NCBI RefSeq assembly: GCF_009650095.1
Contig: NZ_CP045915.1
Location: forward strand, 682,001-746,000
DNA: 64,000 bases
Reading direction: 5' to 3'
DNA from: Gracilibacillus salitolerans
Lineage (GTDB): Bacteria; Bacillota; Bacilli; Bacillales; Amphibacillaceae
Part shown: piece by piece, positions 52,841 to 62,659 of the stretch
How positions within the stretch are numbered: the first letter of the stretch is position 1
Layout: each line of letters starts with the position of its first letter
Notes under the pieces: model-generated
What the model was told of the DNA's origin: nothing
Databases searched by the model: none
The model's input: only the letters and a program-made list of their open reading frames with translations
Program-made: the position numbers and the translations under genes

Positions 52841-52882
52841 TAAATGAATATGGTCATGATGGAGTTGGAAAGGAGAGCGTAT

Positions 52883-53998
52883 GTGATACAGCTGAAAGGA
52901 ATTCATAAAGTTTATGATGATGGGTTTCAAGCATTACAAGACATTAATCTGACCTTTGAAGAAGGGAAAATAAATGTGCTCATTGGCCCAAGTGGTTGCG
53001 GGAAGACAACAACTATGAAACTGTTGAATCGTTTGACTGATTATACAGAGGGCCAAATATTAATAGATGGTAAAGATATTCAGCAAATCAACCCAATAGA
53101 ATTGCGTCGTCAAATGGGCTATGTCATTCAGAATATTGGCCTATTCCCACATATGACTATCTTTGACAATGTTGCGACTGTTCCTAAGCTTTTAAAGTGG
53201 GACAAGCAAAAAATTAAACAAAAAGTAGATGAACTATTGCGTATGGTCAATTTAGACCCTGAAGTATATCGTGACCGTTATCCGGCTGAATTAAGTGGCG
53301 GACAGCAACAGAGAATTGGAGTTATCCGTGCATTAGCTGCAGAACCTTCCACGATTTTGATGGATGAACCATTTAGTGCGTTGGATCCGATCAGTCGTGA
53401 ACAATTACAAGAAGAATTAGTTCGTTTGCAACAAGAAATTAATAAAACGATCGTCTTTGTTACACATGATATGGATGAAGCAATCAAAATAGCAGATCAA
53501 ATCATTATTATGAAAAGCGGTCATGTCGTGCAAAAGGGGTCACCACAAGAAATTTTAGCTAACCCGGCGAATGACTTTGTGAAAGAATTTATTGGAGAGG
53601 AACGGCTCGGTAGTGCATTACCGCCAGTAAAGGATTTAATGACAGGGACTTTTGCAACGATAGACATTACGCAATCTCTAGATGAGGCTATTCAAACAAT
53701 GATTGATCAACAAGATAACGACATACCGATAGTAGATCAAGACCATAAATATGTTGGCATGTTAGACCTCTTTTCAGCATTGAAACAAAAAGAGCGAAAA
53801 ATAAAAGATGTGTTAACAAATCAAAAAACAATAGTGGAAACAACTGCAATGGAGCAAGTAATCAGTGATGAGCTTTTGGAGCATCAAGCAATGATACCAG
53901 TCGTTTCAAATGACGATAAAGTAGTCGGTATTATAAAAAGAGAAAAATGGTTAGAAGTATTACAACATTTCTATCAGCTTAAGCGTGGTGGGCAATAG
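52883..53998 (+). CDS. opuCA: Osmoprotectant ABC transporter ATP-binding protein
   Basis: This 371-residue ATPase has Walker A GPSGCGKTT, the signature LSGGQQQR, Walker B ILMDEPFSALD and an H-loop VTHDMDEA. Two C-terminal CBS domains (residues 255-365, VKDLMTGTFATIDITQ and AMIPVVSNDDKVVGII) sense ionic strength in OpuC/OpuA relatives. GTG 52883 is chosen because AAAGGAG lies 7 bases before it; an in-frame ATG at 52844 lies upstream and close to the operator. It is the first gene of the operon, and its stop overlaps the next start by one base. Confidence 0.93.
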   Translation: MIQLKGIHKVYDDGFQALQDINLTFEEGKINVLIGPSGCGKTTTMKLLNRLTDYTEGQILIDGKDIQQINPIELRRQMGYVIQNIGLFPHMTIFDNVATVPKLLKWDKQKIKQKVDELLRMVNLDPEVYRDRYPAELSGGQQQRIGVIRALAAEPSTILMDEPFSALDPISREQLQEELVRLQQEINKTIVFVTHDMDEAIKIADQIIIMKSGHVVQKGSPQEILANPANDFVKEFIGEERLGSALPPVKDLMTGTFATIDITQSLDEAIQTMIDQQDNDIPIVDQDHKYVGMLDLFSALKQKERKIKDVLTNQKTIVETTAMEQVISDELLEHQAMIPVVSNDDKVVGIIKREKWLEVLQHFYQLKRGGQ

Positions 53999-54639
53999 TG
54001 GAGTTACTAACAGATTATATAGCATTCTGGCAGGATAAATATGATTCTATTTTGACCTATACATGGGAACATTTAGTCATTTCCTTTGTTGTCATGTTGC
54101 TTTCGATTGCCATTACAGTACCGTTAGCTATCTATATGACAAAAATCAAGAATGAACAAGTGAAAGGACTTATCTTCAATATCGCTAATATTTTCCAAAC
54201 GATTCCGACCGTGGCGTTATTAGCGATTATGATTCCGTTATTAGGAATAGGATTTAAACCAGCGGTAGCGGCATTATTTTTATATGCTTTATTGCCACTG
54301 CTTCGCAACACATATACAGGCATTCAATCGATTGATCCAAGTATTGTCGAAGCAGCGAAAGGGATGGGTTTCAGTACTTTTGGCCGGTTATTTAAAGTGG
54401 AACTCCCTGCAGCAATGCCTTATGTGATGTCTGGTATCCGAGTAACAACGGTATATATTATCAGTTGGACAACCCTTGCTGCGTTAATTGGAGCAGGTGG
54501 ATTAGGTGACTTAATATTGGCCGGTATTGGTTATAACGATAAACATATGATTTTTACCGGTACCATCTTAGCCATTGTGATCGCGTTATTATTAGATTTA
54601 TTATTTCATAAATTTGAAAAAAATTATGCAAAAGCTTAA
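53998..54639 (+). CDS. opuCB: Osmoprotectant ABC transporter permease
   Basis: This is a five- to six-helix permease of 213 aa with the binding-protein-dependent transport motif EAAKGMGFSTFGRLFKVELPAAMPYVMSGIR near residue 118. The N-terminal helix is preceded by a short amphipathic segment. It begins at GTG 53998, which overlaps the opuCA stop TAG by one base. It forms the channel with OpuCD. It is similar in length and sequence to the second permease, as usual in OpuB/OpuC systems. Confidence 0.92.
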   Translation: MELLTDYIAFWQDKYDSILTYTWEHLVISFVVMLLSIAITVPLAIYMTKIKNEQVKGLIFNIANIFQTIPTVALLAIMIPLLGIGFKPAVAALFLYALLPLLRNTYTGIQSIDPSIVEAAKGMGFSTFGRLFKVELPAAMPYVMSGIRVTTVYIISWTTLAALIGAGGLGDLILAGIGYNDKHMIFTGTILAIVIALLLDLLFHKFEKNYAKA

Positions 54640-54653
54640 AGGAGAGTAACAAC

Positions 54654-55565
54654 ATGAGAAAAGTAATAGTAGCAAGTATGTTAACAGTATTATTAATGAT
54701 TGTAACAGCATGTGGAGGCAACACTTCTGCAGATGGTGGAGAAGTGTTTGAATATGGCGCACAAAAAAATACAGATCCAAAAATTATGGGGCAAATCGTT
54801 AAACTTCTGATTGAAGACCAAACAGATCATGAAGTAAACATTACAGAAGATATTCCAGCAAGTCCACAGGTTATGAATGCGATTGACCAAAAAGATTTTG
54901 ATTTTGCTACATTATATTCAGGAGAAGTCTACAACAATCACTTTGATGAAGATCAGGTAGAATATTCAACAGATCCGCAAAAAACGTTAGAACAGGCGCA
55001 GCATTTATTCGGTGAAAAATATGATATGAAATGGTATGACTCGATTGGATTTAGCAACCAATACAGTATTGCAATTAAACAAGCTTTTGCAGATGAACAC
55101 GGTATTCACACAATGACAGATTTAGGTCAGGTTGCAGATCAAGTAACGATTGGTACAGATAATTCCTGGATTGAACGTGACAATGATGGTTACGAAGGTT
55201 ATAAAGCAGCATATGGTTATGAATTTGCTGATGCAAGAGGAATGGATGTTGCCTTAATGTATGCAGCAATCGCAAGTGGCGATGTTGAAGCTGTTACTGC
55301 TTATACAGTAGATCCGCAAATCATTGAATATAATTTGACTATTTTAGAAGATGACCAGAACTTCTTCCCACCATATGAGGGTTCATTAGTTGCGCGAAAT
55401 GCTGTTATTGATGAATACCCAGAAGTAGCGGAAGTACTGGATTCTATTGTTGGATTAGTGAGCACAGAAGAAATGACGGAATTAATTCGCCTAGTAGATA
55501 TGGAAGAGCAGAGCACGGAAGATGTAGCACGTGAATTTTTACAAGAAAAAGGAATGCTTGAATAG
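54654..55565 (+). CDS. opuCC: Osmoprotectant-binding lipoprotein
   Basis: This 303-residue solute-binding protein has the lipobox VTACGG (lipidated Cys at residue 20). It shows family features: KNTDPKIMGQIVKLLIEDQT near residue 38, DFATLYSGEVYNNHF near 80, and GTDNSWIERDNDGYEGYKAAYGYEF near 165. The binding pocket should hold a quaternary ammonium group in an aromatic cage. Which betaine or choline derivative it binds cannot be read from sequence. ATG 54654 follows AAAGGAGAG. Confidence 0.92.
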   Translation: MRKVIVASMLTVLLMIVTACGGNTSADGGEVFEYGAQKNTDPKIMGQIVKLLIEDQTDHEVNITEDIPASPQVMNAIDQKDFDFATLYSGEVYNNHFDEDQVEYSTDPQKTLEQAQHLFGEKYDMKWYDSIGFSNQYSIAIKQAFADEHGIHTMTDLGQVADQVTIGTDNSWIERDNDGYEGYKAAYGYEFADARGMDVALMYAAIASGDVEAVTAYTVDPQIIEYNLTILEDDQNFFPPYEGSLVARNAVIDEYPEVAEVLDSIVGLVSTEEMTELIRLVDMEEQSTEDVAREFLQEKGMLE

Positions 55566-55579
55566 GGAAAGGTGATGAC

Positions 55580-56227
55580 ATGAGCTTTCTCCAAGAACTC
55601 GGTCTATACATGCTGGATAATAGCAGTTTACTGTTAGAATTAACAATCGAACACATATTGATGGTTGTTTACGGCATAGCGTTAGCGCTTGTCGCAGGCA
55701 TTCCATTAGGAATTATTGCGGCGCGATTTGAACGTTTAGCTCCTTTTATTATTTCATTAACGAACATTCTGCAACTAATTCCGAGTCTGGCTATGTTAGC
55801 TATTCTTATGCTTTACTTCGGGTTAGGATTTCAAACAATGGTAATTGGACTCTTTCTATACTCTTTAATGCCAATTGTGCGCAACACCTATGTTGGTATT
55901 CGCGAAGTAGACGACAGCATTATGGAAGCAGGTAAAGGTTCCGGGATGACGCCTTTACAATTACTTGCAAAAGTACAGTTTCCATTATCGATTCCATTTG
56001 TTTTGGCAGGATTACGTGTAGCATCAGTTATTGCTATAGCTGTTGCATGTATTGGACCTTATATTGGAGCAGAAGGTTTAGGGAAAGAAATTATTTCAGG
56101 AATCAGTTTGCAATCGGAAGTGAAAATCTATGCAGGTGCTATTCCTGCAACACTCTTGGCGATTGTGGCAGATTTAGCATTGGGCCTTTTAGAGAAAAGG
56201 GCCAAGAAAAGAATGGCGTTAGCATAA
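55580..56227 (+). CDS. opuCD: Osmoprotectant ABC transporter permease
   Basis: This is the second permease of the pair, 215 aa. The conserved coupling loop is MEAGKGSGMTPLQLLAKVQFPLSIPFVLAGLR near residue 115, and NILQLIPSLAMLAILMLYFGLGF lies near 60. ATG 55580 has GGGAAAGGTG upstream and starts 14 bases after the opuCC stop. The hydrolase gene follows 31 bases after its stop, so the operon runs from opuCA to the hydrolase. Confidence 0.92.
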   Translation: MSFLQELGLYMLDNSSLLLELTIEHILMVVYGIALALVAGIPLGIIAARFERLAPFIISLTNILQLIPSLAMLAILMLYFGLGFQTMVIGLFLYSLMPIVRNTYVGIREVDDSIMEAGKGSGMTPLQLLAKVQFPLSIPFVLAGLRVASVIAIAVACIGPYIGAEGLGKEIISGISLQSEVKIYAGAIPATLLAIVADLALGLLEKRAKKRMALA

Positions 56228-56258
56228 GAGTATTTGAGGAAAAGAAAGGTGGACAACA

Positions 56259-58316
56259 TTGGTTTTTAACATAAAAGATTCACAAGAGCGCCGAGTAAAA
56301 AAAGAATTTCCACACCAAATAAAAAAGCTGGAGAATGTCTGGATACCCATGTCGGATGGTGCCAAACTCGCTGCAACAATTTGGTTACCCGAAGATGCAA
56401 AAGAAAATCCGGTGCCAGCGATATTAGAGTATATTCCATACCGTCAGAATGATTTTACGGCAATTCGTGATTCTGTCAGACATCCTTATTTTGCTGGCCA
56501 TGGTTATGCAAGTATTCGTGTCGATATTCGTGGGTCAGGTAACTCAGATGGTATTTTGTTAGATGAGTATTTAAAACAAGAGCATGATGATGCATTAGAG
56601 ATACTAGATTGGATAAATAAACAAGACTGGTCAACAGGCGCAGTAGGGATGATCGGTAAATCTTGGGGAGGATTTAACAGTTTGCAAGTCGCAGCCCGAC
56701 AGCACCCTGCTCTAAAAACAATTATTACGTTATGTTCAACAGATGACCGTTTTTCTGATGATGTGCATTATAAAGGTGGAAATGTCCTGGCATCCGATAT
56801 GCTGTGGTGGGCTTCTACTATGTTTGTCTATAATGCCAGACCACAAGATCCTGCTGTAGTGGGAGACGGTTGGAGAGAAAACTGGCTTGACCGTTTAGAA
56901 AACACACCACCTTTTGTAGAAGAATGGTTAACACATCAGCGTCGTGATGCGTATTGGAAACATGGCTCGGTGTGTGAAGATTTTTCTAAAGTAGATATTC
57001 CTGTATTTGCAGTAAGTGGATGGCAGGACGGATACACAAATGCGGTGTTCCGTTTGTTAGAGCATTTACCAAACGAAAGTAAAGGTTTGCTAGGTCCATG
57101 GGCACATGAATATCCGGAAGTAGCGACACCTGAACCAAATATTGGTTTCTTGCAGGAATGCTTACGCTGGTGGGATCAATGGTTAAAAGGAATCGACACT
57201 GGCATAAGGGACGAGCCTCAGCTTATTTCTTGGATACAAGACAGCGAATTGCCACAAGTAACCTATGACAAACGACCGGGTAAATGGGTAAGTGATAACA
57301 CATGGCCTTCTAATAATGTCCAAATGACAAAATGGTATATGAATGGACAAACAATCTCAACAAATCCTGTTGCACAACCTGATCAAGTAGTGATTCCGAG
57401 TGTACAAGAACATGGATTTTATAATGGTGTATTTTGTCCATTCGGTCAGCCAGGAGATTTACCTGCAGACCAGCGCTTGGAAAATGGAAAAGCGGTCGTA
57501 TTTACGTCAGATCCGTTAGAAGAAACAATGGATCTATTGGGGCAACCGAAATTTCATGCCGAATTTTACGTGGATCAGGAAAATGCTTTTATCGTTGCAA
57601 AAGTAAATGATAAGGCTCCAACAGGTGAATCAACTATGATTACATGGGGGATGTTGAATCTGAATCATCTCGAATCCCATGAATATCCTCTGAGCTTAGA
57701 GCCTGGGAGAAAATATCAGGTTTCTGTTGATTTGAATGTACTTGGTCAGCAGATTCCCGCGGGTCATTCGATTGAGTTAGTGTTATCACCAACATACTGG
57801 CCACAAGCATGGCCTTCACCCAAACCGGTGAACCTAACTATCTATCAGAATGAAAACACGTATCTAGCATTACCTTCTCGTACACCACAGCCAGAGGATG
57901 AAGATGCAGGTGCACACTTCCTAGTACCGGAGACAGCAGAAGTAATAGAAAAAGAGATTCTCCGTAAAGAGAAACGTACACGAGAAGTGAAACACGATCT
58001 CATCAATGGTATTTGGAAGTTGGAAGATTTCTCTGACGAGGGTGAACGTAAACTTCTAACCAATGGTGTAGAACACGGCAGTATCAATAAAAACACATTC
58101 TCGATCAAAGAAAACGACCCATTATCAGCCAAGGTAACTTGTGAATGGGAATTAGTAGTAGGACGTGATGACTGGCAAACCAAACTAGACACATTTAGTG
58201 AAATGACTAGTGATGAAGACAATTTCTACCTTTTCAATCGGTTAATAGCATTTGAAAATGGAAAGGAAATTTTCCAGAAAGAATGGAAGAAAACGATAAA
58301 GAGAGATTTTCAGTAA
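56259..58316 (+). CDS. CocE/NonD-family hydrolase (X-Pro dipeptidyl-peptidase-like)
   Basis: This 685-residue alpha/beta hydrolase of the S15/CocE group has nucleophile Ser135 in GKSWGGF, catalytic Asp257 in GWQDGYTNAV and His283 in GPWAHEYP. A C-terminal jelly-roll domain (about residues 335-560) precedes an extra tail of about 120 residues. There is no signal peptide, so it is cytoplasmic. TTG 56259 follows AAAGGTGG by 6 bases. It lies 31 bases after opuCD on the same transcript. Members cleave esters (cocaine esterase, acyl esterases) or X-Pro dipeptides. Its position suggests release of an osmolyte or carbon source from an imported ester or peptide. That role is inference. Confidence 0.85.
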   Translation: MVFNIKDSQERRVKKEFPHQIKKLENVWIPMSDGAKLAATIWLPEDAKENPVPAILEYIPYRQNDFTAIRDSVRHPYFAGHGYASIRVDIRGSGNSDGILLDEYLKQEHDDALEILDWINKQDWSTGAVGMIGKSWGGFNSLQVAARQHPALKTIITLCSTDDRFSDDVHYKGGNVLASDMLWWASTMFVYNARPQDPAVVGDGWRENWLDRLENTPPFVEEWLTHQRRDAYWKHGSVCEDFSKVDIPVFAVSGWQDGYTNAVFRLLEHLPNESKGLLGPWAHEYPEVATPEPNIGFLQECLRWWDQWLKGIDTGIRDEPQLISWIQDSELPQVTYDKRPGKWVSDNTWPSNNVQMTKWYMNGQTISTNPVAQPDQVVIPSVQEHGFYNGVFCPFGQPGDLPADQRLENGKAVVFTSDPLEETMDLLGQPKFHAEFYVDQENAFIVAKVNDKAPTGESTMITWGMLNLNHLESHEYPLSLEPGRKYQVSVDLNVLGQQIPAGHSIELVLSPTYWPQAWPSPKPVNLTIYQNENTYLALPSRTPQPEDEDAGAHFLVPETAEVIEKEILRKEKRTREVKHDLINGIWKLEDFSDEGERKLLTNGVEHGSINKNTFSIKENDPLSAKVTCEWELVVGRDDWQTKLDTFSEMTSDEDNFYLFNRLIAFENGKEIFQKEWKKTIKRDFQ

Positions 58317-58321
58317 GTTAA

Positions 58322-58354
58322 AAACAACGCTTGGAATGGTTCCAAGCGTTGTTT
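58322..58354. terminator. Bidirectional terminator
   Basis: AACAACGCTTGGA pairs perfectly with TCCAAGCGTTGTT over a short loop, with T-rich flanks. It lies between the hydrolase and BCCT genes. Confidence 0.8.
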
Positions 58355-58356
58355 CT

Positions 58357-59904
58357 TTATCTCACATTATAAATCCATGCTTTATCCTCATCCATCATTC
58401 TTTTCGCTGCATATATGGTTAGAAATTGAATCACGATAATTGGTATTCCCATTAATCCTGAAATTACTTCAAGTGGCGCAAGACCACCAATTTGCATGAG
58501 TATTAATGCAAGTGTTGTAATAATAGCCGCTACAATAATTCTTAGTTTTCTCGATGGCTCCAGTTTACTCATATCTCGTTTGCTCGTATATGCCGCAATG
58601 GTGTATGTCGTGGAGTCCAATGTAGTGGTCAGGAAAATCATCGATACTACTACAAATGCAATAATGGCAATGCTCGACCATGGTAAAGAAAGAAGAATTT
58701 CAGGTATTGCATTCATTGGATCATTGCCTTCTACAATATCGAGAACAGGTACTTCACCTGTAAGATAACGTTCCACACCAAATCCACCTAAGACACCTGT
58801 CGCGATCCAGGAAAGCATGGTTGGCGCCAGTAAATAGGTGAGGATCATTTCTTTGACAGTACGTCCTTTAGAAATTTTTGCTGCGAAAATACTGTGTAGC
58901 ATCGCCCATGTCGCACTGTAAGCAAACCAGAATATCATATGGCTTTGTACATGTGTAGTCGTCTCCATTACGACGGAATCGGTATATAAGGACAATTGCA
59001 GATAATGTTGAAGCAAGTGTCCAACCGTGTCAGTAAAATAATCCAAAATGAAAATACCAGGACCAGCGATTAAAATAAAGGCAGCAAGTCCACCGGCTAA
59101 ATACATATTAAATGTACTCAAGCGCTTAATCCCTTTTTCGATACCGAGATAGGCACTTACGGAGAATAGGAAAACCCAAATAATCGTTATAATCATGGTA
59201 AGGCCAAAGGTAACCTCGATATTCAGCAGTGCCGAAACATTATACGTAATGATAGGTGTACCTAAGCCTAATGTTACGGCAGCACCAGATAAGATACTGA
59301 CTAAGAATAATATGTCTAATACTTTTCCACCGATACCATTAGTGAATTTGTCCCCAAAAATACAGCGACATGCCTCTGAGATGCGCATCAACGGTCTTTT
59401 CTTAACATGGATAATATAAGCCATTGCTGGAGCTGCCATTACAAAGATTGCAAATACTTGAAAGCTCCATAGAAACATACTATAGGCATTTCCCCATAAA
59501 AGTGCTTCCTGCGATTCAGGACTTACACCAAAAGGAGGGTCCAATGCCACCTGTGTCCACTGTACCATTCCTGTTCTCATAATGGTGGAGCCAACACCCA
59601 TTGCAATCAAGATCGATGCATACTCAAACATAGTAAATCTCGGTTTTTCATTTGGATTGCCAAGCACTACTTTTCCGTATTTGGAAAATGATAAATACAA
59701 CCCGGCTGCTACCAAAATAAGTGCATACCAGATATACCCCCAACTGAAAACATCTACAATTTTATCAAATATAGTATTCAGCAGATTTAATGATTCAGAT
59801 TCGTAAATAGAAAAAGGAATGCTAATCATAATGATGAAAAGTAAGGATGGAATAAAGATTTTATGATCAATTAAATTCCAATCATGACCAGTTCTTTGTT
59901 TCAT
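58357..59904 (-). CDS. BCCT-family transporter, CaiT-like
   Basis: This 515-residue, 12-helix betaine/carnitine/choline transporter has a third-helix region (MRTGMVQWTQVALDPPFGVSPES) that lacks the usual WG.AEP motif. It carries PPFG, LGLGTPIITYN and WFAYSATWAMLHSIFAAKISKGRTVKE, a pattern nearest to CaiT, the sodium-independent carnitine/gamma-butyrobetaine exchanger. ATG 59904 follows AGAAGGAG. It is convergent with the TetR-opuC-hydrolase operon and probably handles a related trimethylammonium compound, either as an uptake route or as an exchanger exporting the product (inference). Confidence 0.88.
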   Translation of the reverse strand: MKQRTGHDWNLIDHKIFIPSLLFIIMISIPFSIYESESLNLLNTIFDKIVDVFSWGYIWYALILVAAGLYLSFSKYGKVVLGNPNEKPRFTMFEYASILIAMGVGSTIMRTGMVQWTQVALDPPFGVSPESQEALLWGNAYSMFLWSFQVFAIFVMAAPAMAYIIHVKKRPLMRISEACRCIFGDKFTNGIGGKVLDILFLVSILSGAAVTLGLGTPIITYNVSALLNIEVTFGLTMIITIIWVFLFSVSAYLGIEKGIKRLSTFNMYLAGGLAAFILIAGPGIFILDYFTDTVGHLLQHYLQLSLYTDSVVMETTTHVQSHMIFWFAYSATWAMLHSIFAAKISKGRTVKEMILTYLLAPTMLSWIATGVLGGFGVERYLTGEVPVLDIVEGNDPMNAIPEILLSLPWSSIAIIAFVVVSMIFLTTTLDSTTYTIAAYTSKRDMSKLEPSRKLRIIVAAIITTLALILMQIGGLAPLEVISGLMGIPIIVIQFLTIYAAKRMMDEDKAWIYNVR

Positions 59905-59979
59905 ACTAACTCACTCTCCTTCTATTTTTTGCGGGTACAATAATGAGTTACCACACATCTACAAAATTAAACAAAAAGA

Positions 59980-60002
59980 AGGATACGAACTATTCGTATC
60001 CT
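59980..60002 (-). terminator. Terminator after nrdG
   Basis: AGGATACGAA pairs with TTCGTATCCT over a three-base loop, followed by a T-rich run on the minus strand (TTCTTTTTG). Confidence 0.7.
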
Positions 60003-60007
60003 ATCTG

Positions 60008-60661
60008 TTACACATATTGAAACTGATTTAAATAATAAGGGACATCACTTTGAAAATAGCTCTTTCTTTGTTCGATATAATCACGAATTTCATCAAAAAA
60101 GGTATCAGCGAGAATCGGATATTTTACTGTTCGTACCTGATCCAGTGGTGAATTGTGTTGAATGACGGTATCAATACTTTCTAATAAATTTTCGATTAAT
60201 TGATGGCTAGCTTTAATCCCCATTATATCTTGGAAAATTTTCTGATCTTCCTTTGGATCTAATACATGATATGGCAGCTTCATATCAATATGAATACCAT
60301 CCACCAATTCTTTTTCGATTAAATGTTTGATTTTCGTATTATATATCCCACAAGTTGTTACAATGATTTTCCCATTGAAAATGCTCTGAACTTGTTCCAG
60401 TAAAACTGTAATGTCCTCTATTTTATCGATTAAAAATTCTCCTCCACTAAACATAACCGCATCAAACAAAAAGCCGCTTTTTTCTAAATAATTATACAAA
60501 TCCTCTTTTGTTTTATACTGCCTTGGTGTATTAGCAATAATTTCATCATAATTGTGACAACCGTAGCAATGTAATAAACAGCCTGATAAGGAGTGTACCA
60601 GTAATGTTGTGTGATCAGGCAAGTCTTGAAATGTGCGAATAAAACGGTTATAAAATTTCAC
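60008..60661 (-). CDS. nrdG: Anaerobic ribonucleotide reductase activating protein
   Basis: This 217-residue radical-SAM activase has the cluster motif CLLHCYGC (CxxxCxxC) near residue 28, followed by FSGGEFL near 72. It makes the glycyl radical on NrdD. The sequence is longer than the 155-residue E. coli NrdG and nearer to the Bacillaceae and Pseudomonas-type activases. GTG 60661 overlaps the nrdD stop by 4 bases, so the two are translationally coupled. Confidence 0.9.
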   Translation of the reverse strand: MKFYNRFIRTFQDLPDHTTLLVHSLSGCLLHCYGCHNYDEIIANTPRQYKTKEDLYNYLEKSGFLFDAVMFSGGEFLIDKIEDITVLLEQVQSIFNGKIIVTTCGIYNTKIKHLIEKELVDGIHIDMKLPYHVLDPKEDQKIFQDIMGIKASHQLIENLLESIDTVIQHNSPLDQVRTVKYPILADTFFDEIRDYIEQRKSYFQSDVPYYLNQFQYV

Positions 60662-62601
60662 GAATGAACAACTTCTTCAATCGTTTCTTCTTTCATCCGT
60701 TTGCGCACATTCCAGTCATGACGTCTTGCTTTTGACCAGAAATTATATTTTCCTTTGTAATAGCCTTTTTCATCAACGTTAATGTTGTTTCGTGCGATCA
60801 TTTTTAAGTAACCAATCACACGGCTAAAAGAAGCAATATCATGGGAGCCGCATGTCGGGCATTCTTGCACATTTTTCGCATCCTCCGCTACCATTTTTTG
60901 TCCGCAATCCATACATGATGTAATCGTCGGCGTTAATGTGATATAGTTAATCGGTTTTTCAAAAATTTTATCTAAGTAGGTTACCAGTTTTTCTGGTGTT
61001 ACTTTTGATTCCAAGAAATGGTGCAGGACACTTCCTGAAGTAGCGTAGCCTTGGAATTCTGCACTGTTTTCTAATTGATCTAAGAAATCATCCTCTGAAA
61101 AAGGTGTCATACAACCACTGGTAAGGTAAGGATTTTCACCTTCTCCTTGGGTGAAAATATTTTTATGGTTTACCTCCGCCCACTTATGATCATGTCTTGC
61201 TAATTTAATCGCAGCATTTTCTGAAGGTGCATACTCAATACCACAAGCAACTTTATCCCGAACAATAAACTCATTGACTATATCTGTCATATATTGCATT
61301 AATTCATGCGCAATTAGTTTACCTTCAGGATCATTGATTCCTTTTTGGTAACCGATATTGATAAGTTTCTCATTCATTCCCGTAATCGCAAAAACGTTAA
61401 AATAGTTTTTTAGATTATGATTATAGGAGAAAAAGGTAGGGTAAAGATCTTTGTTTTGCTCTAACCAATTACGTTTTGCCATATGTGCTTCTTGCATCAC
61501 TTCCAAGTATTCCCGCATTTTCTCTTTAACAGTATCGATATCGTCTTCGAATTCAAGCAACAAGCGGTTGATATTAAGGTTAATTACCTGTACAGCCCCT
61601 GTGGATCCGGTAGAAGAACCAAAGACACCACCACCCGCTTTGGACAATGTTTCTAGATTTATTTGTAACCTGCAACAAAGACTGCGACTAACTTCTGGAT
61701 CTTTCGCCTGAATCGTAGGGTTTATTGCTTTATAATAAGGATCTTCAAAAGGCTTCGTCTTAAAGTTCTCAAAATAGACCCCACCCCAGTTATACATCTT
61801 ATCGAGTAATTCTAGGAATAGTGGATTGTGATAGTTAAAGTCATCATCGATTTGTACGGTAAGTAGTGGAAAAGTGAATGGAATACCATCACTGCCGGTT
61901 CCTTCACTCATCACATCGATAATCGCTTGATTAATCCGATCAAAATATGCAGATGGAATCTCTGAATACTTAATCGGTAGCGGCTCTCCACCAATCACAA
62001 CATACTCGTCTTTTATTTCTTCTGAAGGCTTACCGAATTCCAAAGTAATATTAGAGAAACTACTTTGCGCACCTGATCTTAATGGCATATTCAGTTCCCA
62101 AATTAAACTTTGAAAAAGCTGTTTTAATTCATCTTGAGTGTATGTAATATTATGATTTTCCTCCTCCTGCAGATAGGAAGCGGCTATTGTTGAGAGCTGT
62201 GCAAGCATGACAGCCCCAGATACTTGTTGCGAAATAAGTGTGATCACATTGCTGAAATGTCTGAGCAAAATCGATAATCGTTTCGTAGGTTTGGAGGTAA
62301 TCATATTTTTCGCTAGGGAAGGAATACCCTTCATTGCTATATCCTTACAACTAATCGATACGCAATAAGGTGCAAGTTGTTTGTCATGAACATAGACAAT
62401 TCCTTCATCATATAACTCTTTTATTCTAGAAGGAAGAATATGGTGAAAAAGGAACTGCTCCTCCGCATGATTGTTTAAATTGTGCCTGAGGAGTGGAAGA
62501 GAATATACATAATTACTATTCTCCCTTTTTAAATAATCTGCTTTTTTATCATCTTCGTTGGATGTGAACTTTTTGATAATTTGCTCGGTATTCTGAAACA
62601 T
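60658..62601 (-). CDS. nrdD: Anaerobic ribonucleoside-triphosphate reductase
   Basis: This 647-residue class III ribonucleotide reductase makes deoxynucleotides without oxygen. The C-terminal zinc site is formed by CMDCGQKM and CPTCGSHD, and the glycyl radical site is RVIGYL near residue 612. Catalytic Cys are probably in SRSLCCRLQINLET and TSGCMTPF. It lacks an obvious N-terminal ATP-cone. ATG 62601 follows AAAAGGAGAG. An NrdR box and an Fnr-type palindrome lie within 75 bases upstream, so control by dNTP level and oxygen is likely. Confidence 0.94.
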   Translation of the reverse strand: MFQNTEQIIKKFTSNEDDKKADYLKRENSNYVYSLPLLRHNLNNHAEEQFLFHHILPSRIKELYDEGIVYVHDKQLAPYCVSISCKDIAMKGIPSLAKNMITSKPTKRLSILLRHFSNVITLISQQVSGAVMLAQLSTIAASYLQEEENHNITYTQDELKQLFQSLIWELNMPLRSGAQSSFSNITLEFGKPSEEIKDEYVVIGGEPLPIKYSEIPSAYFDRINQAIIDVMSEGTGSDGIPFTFPLLTVQIDDDFNYHNPLFLELLDKMYNWGGVYFENFKTKPFEDPYYKAINPTIQAKDPEVSRSLCCRLQINLETLSKAGGGVFGSSTGSTGAVQVINLNINRLLLEFEDDIDTVKEKMREYLEVMQEAHMAKRNWLEQNKDLYPTFFSYNHNLKNYFNVFAITGMNEKLINIGYQKGINDPEGKLIAHELMQYMTDIVNEFIVRDKVACGIEYAPSENAAIKLARHDHKWAEVNHKNIFTQGEGENPYLTSGCMTPFSEDDFLDQLENSAEFQGYATSGSVLHHFLESKVTPEKLVTYLDKIFEKPINYITLTPTITSCMDCGQKMVAEDAKNVQECPTCGSHDIASFSRVIGYLKMIARNNINVDEKGYYKGKYNFWSKARRHDWNVRKRMKEETIEEVVHS

Positions 62602-62638
62602 GGATCAACTCTCCTTTTAGTATGATGAATAGAATGTA

Positions 62639-62654
62639 ACACAATATATAGTGT
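62639..62654 (-). promoter_or_regulatory. NrdR box
   Basis: ACACAATATATAGTGT is a near-perfect palindrome matching the NrdR consensus (ACACWATATATWGTGT). It lies about 40 bases before the nrdD start. Confidence 0.8.
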
Positions 62655-62659
62655 TGATA

